NCBI GenBank assembly: GCA_902539295.1 | Contig: CACBIM010000016.1 | Span: 1 to 40,445, forward strand | From: an uncultured SAR116 cluster alpha proteobacterium | Lineage (GTDB): Bacteria > Pseudomonadota > Alphaproteobacteria > Puniceispirillales > GCA-002684695 | DNA: 40,445 bases | Direction of reading: 5' to 3' | Shown here: positions 33,625-40,445 of the stretch, piece by piece | Numbering within the stretch: position 1 is the stretch's first letter | Layout of the letters: each line of letters starts with the position of its first letter | Notes under the pieces: generated by a model | Databases searched by the model: none | Told to the model about the DNA's origin: nothing | Seen by the model: the letters and a program-made list of their open reading frames with translations, nothing else | Program-made: the position numbers and the translations under genes

Positions 33625-33911
33625 GAAATGAATATAATAAAATTCTTGACCAATTAATGGAAAAAATCTCCAAGGCAGTTGCTGATGAGCAATATGCTGA
33701 AGTTGTAATTTATAACGAAGAACTTTGCAAAGCAGTAGTAGAAATGACTGAGTCATGTTCAGATGAGGATAAGGAAAGCTTATACAACTTAATTTCTGAT
33801 GCTAGAGATGAAATTGATAGTCTTAAAGATCAAATTATAGCACGCCAAAATAAATTATCTTCTGATAAAAGCAAATCTAATAAGGCAAAAATGAATTATG
33901 GTGTTGCGTAA
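33621..33911 (+). CDS. fliT: FliT-like flagellar chaperone candidate
   Basis: Helical, charged protein of 96 residues overlapping fliS by four bases (ATGA), the position of fliT in many clusters. No sequence motif is strong: helices [39 protein letters not shown] and [32 protein letters not shown] resemble the FliT helical bundle. Assignment is mainly by position and size. Confidence 0.55.
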   Translation: MRNEYNKILDQLMEKISKAVADEQYAEVVIYNEELCKAVVEMTESCSDEDKESLYNLISDARDEIDSLKDQIIARQNKLSSDKSKSNKAKMNYGVA

Positions 33912-33915
33912 AGCT

Positions 33916-35013
33916 TCAGTTAATAGATAATTTTTTCATTTTTTCTATCAGGGTGGTTCTATTAAGTCTTAGACACTCTGATGCTTTAGTTATATGTCCG
34001 TTATTTTTTTCGATAGCAGCTTTTATTAACACTTCCTCAACTTCAATTAAGTGTCTTCTTATATCAATGTTATCAAAATATAAAAACCAATCCATATAAT
34101 GACTTGGGTGTGGCAATGGAGGATTAGTATCATTTTGTTCTTCGTCATTATTTTCAAAAGATAATTGTGATGTGGCCTCCCAAATTTCATCTTTTTCAAC
34201 CTGTGGGTCAGGCACTTTTAATCTTAATAAATTTTCTTGGACATTCTTACCAGTTATTTCTTGATCTCCAAAAAGTACTGCTGCTCTCTCAACAACGTTT
34301 CTAAGTTCTCTAATATTCCCTGGCCAGTTATAACGACCTAGTTCTTGAAATGCACTTTGATCAAATTTCGGGACATTCTCACCTTCGCCTTTCAATTGGT
34401 TTAACATAAATTCTACTATAACTGGTAAATCAACTATTCGTTCGACAAGGCTTGGAACAATGATTGGAAAAACATTAATTCTAAAATACAAATCAGCTCT
34501 AAATTTACCTTCATCGATATATTTTTCGATATTCTGATGCGTAGCACAAATTAAACGAAGGTCTATTTTAATCTCTTTGTCACCTCCTACTCTTTGAATA
34601 GTTTTATTCTCTAACGCACGAAGCAGCTTACTTTGTAATGAAAGGGGCATATCACCAATTTCATCTAAGAATAATGTGCCTCCACTTGATTGCTCAAACC
34701 TTCCAGCTCTAACTTTGTCAGCACCAGTAAATGCACCTTTTTCATGTCCAAATAATTCACTTTCTAATAATTCTGTTGGTATAGCAGCACAATTTACTGA
34801 AATTAATGGACCTTTCCTACCTGAAGCTGAGTGTATGCCTTGTGCGACAAGTTCTTTTCCAGAACCTGTAGGACCCAAAATAAGTGCAGAACTTCCAGTA
34901 GGTGCGACAACAGCCATTAAACGCCTCAATTCATTGGCTGGAGCAGATATTCCAGAAATTAGTTTTGTTATAGAATTCGGTACAGGTTCTTTTTTTTGAA
35001 CTTCTTTTGTCAT
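33916..35013 (-). CDS. fleQ: Sigma-54-dependent activator, FleQ/FlrA-like, without receiver domain
   Basis: Enhancer-binding protein of 365 residues. Only about 20 residues precede the AAA+ domain, so there is no N-terminal regulatory domain. Walker A GPTGSGKE (47-54), the sigma-54-contact loop GAFTGA (93-98), Walker B TLFLDEIG (113-120) and the R-finger region [14 protein letters not shown] are intact. The C-terminus ends in a Fis-type helix-turn-helix ([24 protein letters not shown]). Being after fliS-fliT and before a second activator matches fleQ of Pseudomonas. Without a sensor domain it should be active when made; control may lie at expression or partner level. The start at 35013 is preceded by a divergent control region. 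Confidence 0.82.
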   Translation of the reverse strand: MTKEVQKKEPVPNSITKLISGISAPANELRRLMAVVAPTGSSALILGPTGSGKELVAQGIHSASGRKGPLISVNCAAIPTELLESELFGHEKGAFTGADKVRAGRFEQSSGGTLFLDEIGDMPLSLQSKLLRALENKTIQRVGGDKEIKIDLRLICATHQNIEKYIDEGKFRADLYFRINVFPIIVPSLVERIVDLPVIVEFMLNQLKGEGENVPKFDQSAFQELGRYNWPGNIRELRNVVERAAVLFGDQEITGKNVQENLLRLKVPDPQVEKDEIWEATSQLSFENNDEEQNDTNPPLPHPSHYMDWFLYFDNIDIRRHLIEVEEVLIKAAIEKNNGHITKASECLRLNRTTLIEKMKKLSIN

Positions 35014-35047
35014 AAATTTGTCAACAACTCAAAATCAATAACATAAT

Positions 35048-35061
35048 GTCAGAATATTGAC
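35048..35061. promoter_or_regulatory. Candidate activator box, FleQ-box-like
   Basis: GTCAGAATATTGAC is an inverted repeat GTCA-N6-TGAC, the same form and spacing as the FleQ box described in Pseudomonas (GTCA..TGAC). It lies about 80 bp upstream of the sigma-54 promoter at 35138, a good enhancer distance, and within the likely promoter of the divergent FleQ-like gene. A second short repeat CTGACATCAG is at 35118-35127. Confidence 0.55.
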
Positions 35062-35137
35062 TGTAAATGCAAATAAAAAATTATAAATGTAATATTATCA
35101 ATATGTTAAGCTGTTTTCTGACATCAGTTTTAATTTT

Positions 35138-35153
35138 TGGAATAGCATTTGCC
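35138..35153 (+). promoter_or_regulatory. Sigma-54 promoter of the second activator gene
   Basis: TGGAAT-N5-TTGCC with correct spacing; the -24 box has A for C. Predicted start about 35164, leader about 60 nt including GGGGAGG before ATG 35225. It would drive the activator and probably fliE-fliF-fliG-fliH. Confidence 0.72.
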
Positions 35154-35224
35154 TTTATATGGAAAGTTAATTTTCAAATGCATATTTGTAAATAATAACA
35201 AATTTAGGCGGGGAGGCCTTAAGA

Positions 35225-36382
35225 ATGAAAAATGTAGGCATCATAAAAGAGAATTTTGATCTTGCACATAAGTTTACAAAATTACTGAATATTAAAGAAA
35301 TGAACGCAGTTGAATTACCTTTATATAACTCAGTTCATATTAATAGCTTAGTCTTAAGTGCCGCAAAAGAAAGTCAAATGGGCGGCCAACAAGCAGTTAT
35401 AGAATTTTCAAAAAATACAAAAGCTGATCAAATAATGATCATAGAAGAAAAATCTAAAGCTTACAAAACAGAAGTGAATTTTGGAGGAAAACTTATAAAG
35501 ATAAGTATCCCAGATGATGAAGGATCACATGAATGGATACTAGAAGTGGCAGCTCAAATGCTTGCTACGAAAGACCTAGTAATGGCAAACGATATGAGGA
35601 GTCGAGAACTTCTTGCGTTAGCAAAAAAAGTTGCAGCTACAAATGTTACTGTTTTCATTAACGGGCCGACAGGAACAGGAAAAGAAGTTATTTCAAATTA
35701 CATCCATAATAATAGCTCAAGATCAGAATTCCCATTTGTAGCAGTAAATTGTGCTGCAATTCCAGAAAACATGCTTGAAGCAATACTCTTTGGTCATGAG
35801 AAGGGTTCATTCACCGGTGCATCTCAAGCAAATAAAGGAATTTTCAGGGCCGCTGATGGCGGAACACTTCTTTTGGATGAAATTTCTGAAATGCCATTAT
35901 CTCTACAATCAAAACTACTAAGAGTGCTCCAAGAAAGAAAGGTTACACCTATTGGAGGATCAAAGGACGTAGAAGTGGATGTAAGAGTTGTTGCAACCAC
36001 TAACAGAGATATGCTTGCCGAAATTAAAAAAGGTACTTTTAGGGAAGATTTATTTTATAGATTAAACGTTTTTCCATTAAGGACTTTAGCTTTGAAGGAA
36101 AGGCCAGAAGATATTTTACCTATTAGTGCAGCTTTACTTAAAAAGCATACAAGTAGTGAAAATACATTCCCTCTTCTAACATCAAAAGCATTGAATGTAT
36201 TAAAAAATCACATGTGGCCAGGAAACGTAAGAGAGCTTGAAAACGTTTTGCAAAGAGCAATGGTTATTTGCAATGAAAACACAATTACTGACAACGATAT
36301 AATGATCGACAGTTCATTACAAAGTACAGAAAAGAGTTTGGCTGACAGACTCCAAACTGGAAATATGGTCGCTACTGCATAG
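35225..36382 (+). CDS. Sigma-54 activator lacking a DNA-binding domain (FlbD/FleR/FlgR-like)
   Basis: AAA+ activator of 385 residues. Residues 1-120 form an unfamiliar N-terminal domain, without the Asp pattern of a phosphorylated receiver. AAA+ follows: Walker A GPTGTGKE (147-154), GSFTGA (194-199, one change from GAFTGA), Walker B TLLLDEIS (214-221), [29 protein letters not shown]. After the AAA+ lid it ends ..[15 protein letters not shown] with no Fis-type helix-turn-helix. Helicobacter FlgR is a known flagellar activator that also lacks the C-terminal domain. It probably acts from solution or as a mixed oligomer with the FleQ-like protein. fliE follows 9 bp later. Confidence 0.83.
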   Translation: MKNVGIIKENFDLAHKFTKLLNIKEMNAVELPLYNSVHINSLVLSAAKESQMGGQQAVIEFSKNTKADQIMIIEEKSKAYKTEVNFGGKLIKISIPDDEGSHEWILEVAAQMLATKDLVMANDMRSRELLALAKKVAATNVTVFINGPTGTGKEVISNYIHNNSSRSEFPFVAVNCAAIPENMLEAILFGHEKGSFTGASQANKGIFRAADGGTLLLDEISEMPLSLQSKLLRVLQERKVTPIGGSKDVEVDVRVVATTNRDMLAEIKKGTFREDLFYRLNVFPLRTLALKERPEDILPISAALLKKHTSSENTFPLLTSKALNVLKNHMWPGNVRELENVLQRAMVICNENTITDNDIMIDSSLQSTEKSLADRLQTGNMVATA

Positions 36383-36391
36383 GAGTAAATT

Positions 36392-36706
36392 ATGACAAAT
36401 ATAGGAATAAAATCTAGCCAATTATCAGATATAAGAGCAGCTCTTCTAGACAGTTCTAAAAATAATACTTTAGAGCCAAAGAAAAATGAAAACTTCGGAA
36501 ATCAAATAAAGGACGCTCTTGATAGTGTTGCAAATGCTCAAGAAAATTCTAAAACTCTTGCCCAAAACTATGAGTTAGGAAAAGAACATGACTTAACTAA
36601 AGTTATGGTAAGTCAGAATATTTCTTCGCTAGCATTTCAAATGACATTGAATGTAAGAAACAAGATGCTGAATGCTTATAAAGATATAATGAATATGCCT
36701 GTGTAA
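36392..36706 (+). CDS. fliE: Flagellar hook-basal body protein FliE
   Basis: MS-ring/rod junction protein, 104 residues, usual size. FGNQIKDALDSVANAQENSKTLAQNYELGKEHDLTKVMVSQNISSLAFQMTLNVRNKMLNAYKDIMNMPV is the conserved FliE C-terminal two-thirds (..vn..q..s..l...f..G....l..vmia.eka..sf...v.vRnKll.AYqeimnMqv). Ribosome site GGAGT, 9 bp after the activator gene. Confidence 0.95.
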   Translation: MTNIGIKSSQLSDIRAALLDSSKNNTLEPKKNENFGNQIKDALDSVANAQENSKTLAQNYELGKEHDLTKVMVSQNISSLAFQMTLNVRNKMLNAYKDIMNMPV

Positions 36707-36733
36707 TAGGTTTTTAAAAGGGATTAGATTAAA

Positions 36734-38461
36734 ATGGCTGAAACAACTGCAAATGAAATTCAAAATGAATTAACAACAGGCACTTCAAGGACTGGTATTA
36801 TGACTAGAACTGGTGGTGCTATTTCAGAATTAAGAAGAATGGCTAATCAACCAGCTGTTAAAAGAGCAATGCCAGCAGCAGCAGCAATAGCAGTTGTTTT
36901 TGTTGGTTTAATAGCTTATCTGATTTTACAACAGCCAAGCAGAACAACTCTATACGCATCACTCCCAGAATCTGAAAAATCAAAGATTCTCGATGCTCTT
37001 ATGAACTCTGGTATAGATGCAACTATAGATCCAACAACTGGGGATGTGATGGTGCCTGTACCAGATTATCATAATTCAAAAATGAAGTTAGCCGCTCAGG
37101 GTTTGCCATCAAGTGTTCCAGGGGGATATGATACCTTAGGTGAAATTCAGATGGGAACCAGTCGATCAGTAGAAAGCATGAAATTAAAGCAAAGTCAGGA
37201 AATTGAATTAGCTAGATCAATATCTGAGATTGATTACGTGACTTCCGCAAGAGTTCACCTTGCAATACCTGAAAAATCAGTTTTTGTTCGAGATACTGCT
37301 CCTGTTACAGCTTCAGTGTTTGTTCAATTATTAGAAGGCAGATCACTTGATGCTACACAAGTAAAGGCAATAACACATTTAGTTTCGTCTTCAGTTCCAG
37401 GGCTAAATGAAGCAAATGTTACAATTGTCGATCAATTTGGTAAACTTCTTTCCAATCCTATCGATGATCCAGAATCAATTTTATCAAATGCTCAATTGCA
37501 ACATCGCGTTAGATTAGAGAATATTTACCGTAGCAGAGTTGTGTCTATAGTGACACCTATTGTTGGTGCAGGCAATGTTTCAGCCCAAATTAATCTTGAA
37601 TTAGATTTTACTTTGTCTGAAGAAACTGAAGAAATCGTTGACCCTGAACAGAGTGTTTTAAGAAGCGAACAAAATACATTGGACACCACCACAGACGGAA
37701 AAGCAAAAGGAATACCTGGTGCCCTGTCAAATACACCTCCAATGGCTGCAGAATTAAAATCTTCTCCAGAAGCAGCAAGAGCAGGTGAGAATGTCTTAAG
37801 TTCATCTTCAAGCAATGTTAGAAACTATGAAATTAGTAGAAAAGTCCTTACAAAGAAAAACCCTTCAGGTGGAATTACAAAAATTCAAGCAGCAGTTTTA
37901 GTTCGTGAAACTTTAACAACAAATGAAGACGGTGTAGAAGTTTCATCTATTTCTGATGCGACCAAAGAGAGAATAACTTCACTTGTAAAAGATGTTATTG
38001 GATATAATGAAGATAGAGGAGATAGTCTTACTGTATCAAGTAGCCCCTTTGTATCAACTATAGAAGGCGTGAACCTTCCCTGGTATGAATTAGACTGGGT
38101 TCAAAAAGTCTTAACACAAAGTATAATGGTTATTTTACTTGGCATAGTGACTTTTGGAGTATTGAGACCACTTGTTAACAGAATTATCGTTCCAATCGAT
38201 CCTGGAAGACCAGGTGAACCAATTAGTGGAACTGATGACGATGAAGTTGATCTTGATAAAGTTACAGTTCAAGAAGGTGAAACTTTAGAAGATATCAAAG
38301 CTAAACTTAAGCCTAAAAAACAAACCATTTCTGCGGAAATGCTTGATACTGCCAACACCTATGATGATAAAGTCGCAGTAATCAGAATGATTGTCGGTGA
38401 TGAAGCTGGACGTGTATCAAATGTATTCAAAACAATGATGAAAAAAGACCTTGAAGTTTAA
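36734..38461 (+). CDS. fliF: Flagellar MS-ring protein FliF
   Basis: Inner-membrane ring, 575 residues. First membrane helix near residues 48-68 (AAAAIAVVFVGLIAYLIL), then the periplasmic ring-building motifs: LYASLPESEKSKILDALMNSGIDATID, VPGGYDTL, ARSISEIDYVTSARVHLAIPEKSVFVRD, the linker LDTTTDGKAKGIPGALSNTPP. The second membrane helix is near residue 465 (SIMVILLGIVTFGVLRPLV). The C-terminal cytoplasmic tail (..ANTYDDKVAVIRMIVGDEAGRVSNVFKTMMKKD) binds FliG. Confidence 0.97.
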   Translation: MAETTANEIQNELTTGTSRTGIMTRTGGAISELRRMANQPAVKRAMPAAAAIAVVFVGLIAYLILQQPSRTTLYASLPESEKSKILDALMNSGIDATIDPTTGDVMVPVPDYHNSKMKLAAQGLPSSVPGGYDTLGEIQMGTSRSVESMKLKQSQEIELARSISEIDYVTSARVHLAIPEKSVFVRDTAPVTASVFVQLLEGRSLDATQVKAITHLVSSSVPGLNEANVTIVDQFGKLLSNPIDDPESILSNAQLQHRVRLENIYRSRVVSIVTPIVGAGNVSAQINLELDFTLSEETEEIVDPEQSVLRSEQNTLDTTTDGKAKGIPGALSNTPPMAAELKSSPEAARAGENVLSSSSSNVRNYEISRKVLTKKNPSGGITKIQAAVLVRETLTTNEDGVEVSSISDATKERITSLVKDVIGYNEDRGDSLTVSSSPFVSTIEGVNLPWYELDWVQKVLTQSIMVILLGIVTFGVLRPLVNRIIVPIDPGRPGEPISGTDDDEVDLDKVTVQEGETLEDIKAKLKPKKQTISAEMLDTANTYDDKVAVIRMIVGDEAGRVSNVFKTMMKKDLEV

Positions 38462-38518
38462 ATATAAGTTTTAAAGTAAAATATTTTAAATTAATATTAT
38501 TAAATATTGGAGCAAACG

Positions 38519-39559
38519 ATGGCTGAAGTAGCTGAAAATAACGAAGAACAACAAGACGAATACTCAAGACTAACTGGCACACAAAAATGTGCAATTTTGA
38601 TGATGTTGCTTGGAGAGGAAGAGGCTTCAGAGATTCTTCGAAATTTGGGACCTAAAGAAGTACAGCACCTGGGTTCTGCCATGTACTCTGTTCAGGGCCT
38701 TGATCAAGTAACTGTTAATAGAGTTTTAGATGAGTTTCTAGCAATTATTAAAGCTCAGACAAGCCTTGGACTTGGAGCTGGAAACTATATTAAAAACGTT
38801 CTTACTAAAGCTTTAGGCGATGACAAAGCACAATCAGTCTTAAGCCGAATAACACCAGTAAGTAGTGATAGGCCAATAGAAATACTTGACTGGATGGATG
38901 CAAGGTCAATTGCTGAGTTAATATCAGATGAACATCCTCAGATTATTTCATTAGTTATTTCTTATTTAGAATTTGGCCTCGCTGCTGATGTTTTAGGACT
39001 TCTACCACATCACTTACAACCAGACATTATTAAGAGAATTGCAACTTTACAGACGGTTCAACCAGATGCACTTGCTGAATTAGAAAGAGTTATGCAAAAG
39101 AAATTTAAAGATAATACGTCTCTGAGAGCTTCACAAGTAGGCGGCGTCGGAGCTGCGGCAAAAATAATGAACTTTACAAAACAGCAGATGGAATCACGAA
39201 TTATGAAATCTCTTGGCAGAGAAGATAAAAATTTAATGCAATTAATCCAAGAAAATATGTTTGTTTTTGATAATTTAATTATGGCCGATGATAAATCACT
39301 GCAAACACTACTTAGAGGTGTTGATACGGAATTATTAGTTCTTGCACTGAAAGGTGCTGACGAGCCATTAAAAGAGAAAATATTCTCCTGTATGTCAACT
39401 AGAGCTGCCGCCAATATTCAAGACGAAATGGGCGCGATGGGACCAGTCAGATTAACTGAGGTTCAAGAGGCGCAAAAGCAAATAATTAATGTAGCAAGAC
39501 GCCTTTCAGATGAAGGAACAATTGTGTTAGCAGGCAGAGGTGGAGATGATTTTGTATAA
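38519..39559 (+). CDS. fliG: Flagellar motor switch protein FliG
   Basis: C-ring torque protein, 346 residues from ATG 38519, which follows TTGGAG at good distance; the in-frame TTG at 38507 is part of that ribosome site. FliG-N: KCAILMMLLGEEEASEILRNLGPKEVQHLGSAM. FliG-M has the EHPQ motif (DEHPQIISLVISYL). FliG-C carries the charged torque helix ELLVLALKGADEPLKEKIFSCMSTRAAANIQDEMGAMGPVRLTEV. The length is usual. Confidence 0.97.
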   Translation: MAEVAENNEEQQDEYSRLTGTQKCAILMMLLGEEEASEILRNLGPKEVQHLGSAMYSVQGLDQVTVNRVLDEFLAIIKAQTSLGLGAGNYIKNVLTKALGDDKAQSVLSRITPVSSDRPIEILDWMDARSIAELISDEHPQIISLVISYLEFGLAADVLGLLPHHLQPDIIKRIATLQTVQPDALAELERVMQKKFKDNTSLRASQVGGVGAAAKIMNFTKQQMESRIMKSLGREDKNLMQLIQENMFVFDNLIMADDKSLQTLLRGVDTELLVLALKGADEPLKEKIFSCMSTRAAANIQDEMGAMGPVRLTEVQEAQKQIINVARRLSDEGTIVLAGRGGDDFV

Positions 39560-39588
39560 TATTATTTATATGAAATAATTTAAACTAT

Positions 39589-40445
39589 ATGGAAAATTCA
39601 AAAAAAATGAATGATTTTAGTGCAGGTGAGCCCCAAGTTTTAAGAAAGGCTGAAATTGCAAGAATTTTAAATACTGTTAAGCAGGCTCCATTTAATGCTG
39701 ATAATTCAAATAACTCAGAAAATAAATCTTTTAAAAAACGGTCACTGTTAGATATAGCCTTAAATGCAGAAAAAGATGATAGTTCCGAAGCATCGATTGA
39801 AAAGGATTTAGAACAGCCACAAGAGGACTTGCAAAATGAAAATATTTCTACTGAAAATAATGAAACTCAAGAAACTAAAAATGAATTAGACAATCAAAAT
39901 AATTTTGATGAGGAAAACAAAAAACAGTTAATTGAAGAAAATAATGCTTTGATCGAAGAAAGGATTAAAAAGGCTGAGCAAGATGCTTTTCTCAAAGGAA
40001 AAGAAGAGGGTTTAGAAGAAGGTAAATTACAAGGAATATCAGAGGCAAGAGCGCAATCTCAAGAAGGTTTGGATGCGGCAATTTCTGTTTTCAGAATTGC
40101 TGCTGAGACAATAGATAATTCAGATCAATCTAATTTAGATATTTTAAATGATACGATACAGAAATCAGTATTAAGTCTTGCTCAAGAAAGTGCCGGTTTC
40201 ATAATTGACACACTTCCAGAAAAATTTATTTCTAGAATAAATGAATTATCAAAATTAATTAACGAAAATATAAAGAAAATATCACTCGAAATGAACATAG
40301 AAGATTATGAGATTATCAAAGAATTCATTGAAAAGGACGAATTTCTATCCTCTTTAAACATTAGGCAAAATAGTGATTTATCAAGAGGAAATATGAGGTT
40401 GAATGCAGATGGGATTAAAGTAGATGATTTTGTTTCATATAATAC
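39589..40445 (+). CDS. fliH: Flagellar export ATPase regulator FliH (3'-truncated by the window)
   Basis: The frame from ATG 39589 stays open to the window end (285 codons), directly after fliG as expected. An acidic, Asn/Glu-rich N-terminal region of about 120 residues precedes the FliH glycine repeat FLKGKEEGLEEGKLQG (GxxxGxxxGxxxG) and helical C-terminal part. The end visible (LSRGNMRLNADGIKVDDFVS) resembles the FliH C-terminal strand region. FliH binds and restrains FliI in the cytoplasm. No clear ribosome site precedes 39589; ATG 39607 is an alternative start. Confidence 0.85.
   Translation, partial: MENSKKMNDFSAGEPQVLRKAEIARILNTVKQAPFNADNSNNSENKSFKKRSLLDIALNAEKDDSSEASIEKDLEQPQEDLQNENISTENNETQETKNELDNQNNFDEENKKQLIEENNALIEERIKKAEQDAFLKGKEEGLEEGKLQGISEARAQSQEGLDAAISVFRIAAETIDNSDQSNLDILNDTIQKSVLSLAQESAGFIIDTLPEKFISRINELSKLINENIKKISLEMNIEDYEIIKEFIEKDEFLSSLNIRQNSDLSRGNMRLNADGIKVDDFVSYN

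Noticed and set aside
1-40445. tRNA, rRNA, phage or transposon genes
   Set aside because: None seen on reading the window; all recognised genes are flagellar or likely flagellin modification genes.

Overview
This window is a flagellar gene cluster from a low-GC bacterium, most probably a marine member of the Pseudomonadota. The order flgE-F-G-H-I-J-K-L / four flagellins / modification genes / fliD / fliS / fliT-like / fleQ-like activator / second sigma-54 activator / fliE-F-G-H closely follows the polar-flagellum clusters of Gammaproteobacteria (Pseudomonas, Vibrio). Single-domain FlgJ, no flgA beside flgG, no fleS, and FlmG-like TPR glycosyltransferases are also seen in other classes, so I do not fix the class. 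The window opens inside flgE and closes inside fliH.

Layout. 1-14164: hook, rod, L/P ring and hook-filament junction genes, all on + and tightly packed; FlgE and FlgK are unusually large. 14165-22378: four flagellin paralogs. Two have sigma-28-like promoters, one sits behind an internal hairpin region, and the last, very large one has a sigma-54 promoter. An unrecognised gene lies on the opposite strand between flagellins 1 and 2. 22438-32424: a flagellin-modification island with two TPR glycosyltransferases, a TPR sulfotransferase, a methyltransferase-like protein and a TPR/SGNH-like protein, wrapped around fliD on the - strand. 32460-32775: two identical 71-bp small-RNA genes, each with a perfectly placed sigma-54 promoter and a terminator hairpin. 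33229-35013: fliS, a fliT-like gene and a FleQ-like activator. 35225-40445: a second activator lacking a DNA-binding domain, then fliE, fliF, fliG and a partial fliH.

Regulation. Eight sigma-54 (-24/-12) promoters and two sigma-28-like promoters can be read directly, suggesting a sigma-54 then sigma-28 hierarchy in which two partial activators divide the work.

Most interesting signal: an octamer, GGTCAGCG, sits in the loop of a 5'-terminal hairpin in four transcripts (flagellin 1 leader, flagellin 2 leader, both small RNAs), with stems that differ in sequence but keep pairing. In both flagellin leaders the 3' arm of that hairpin can instead pair with the Shine-Dalgarno sequence, which looks like an RNA switch. 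The small RNAs carry the hairpin without a gene, like decoys. A fifth copy, in inverted orientation, overlaps a terminator-like hairpin at 30681-30731, and the flagellin 4 leader carries an 8-nt complement of the loop. I know of no described family matching this. A second theme is a roughly 60-residue module (HGFxVGDxVxY...GLT...YxV...FxL...GNGHANDxF) present in FlgE, FlgK, FliD and flagellin 4, that is, in hook, junction, cap and filament proteins.
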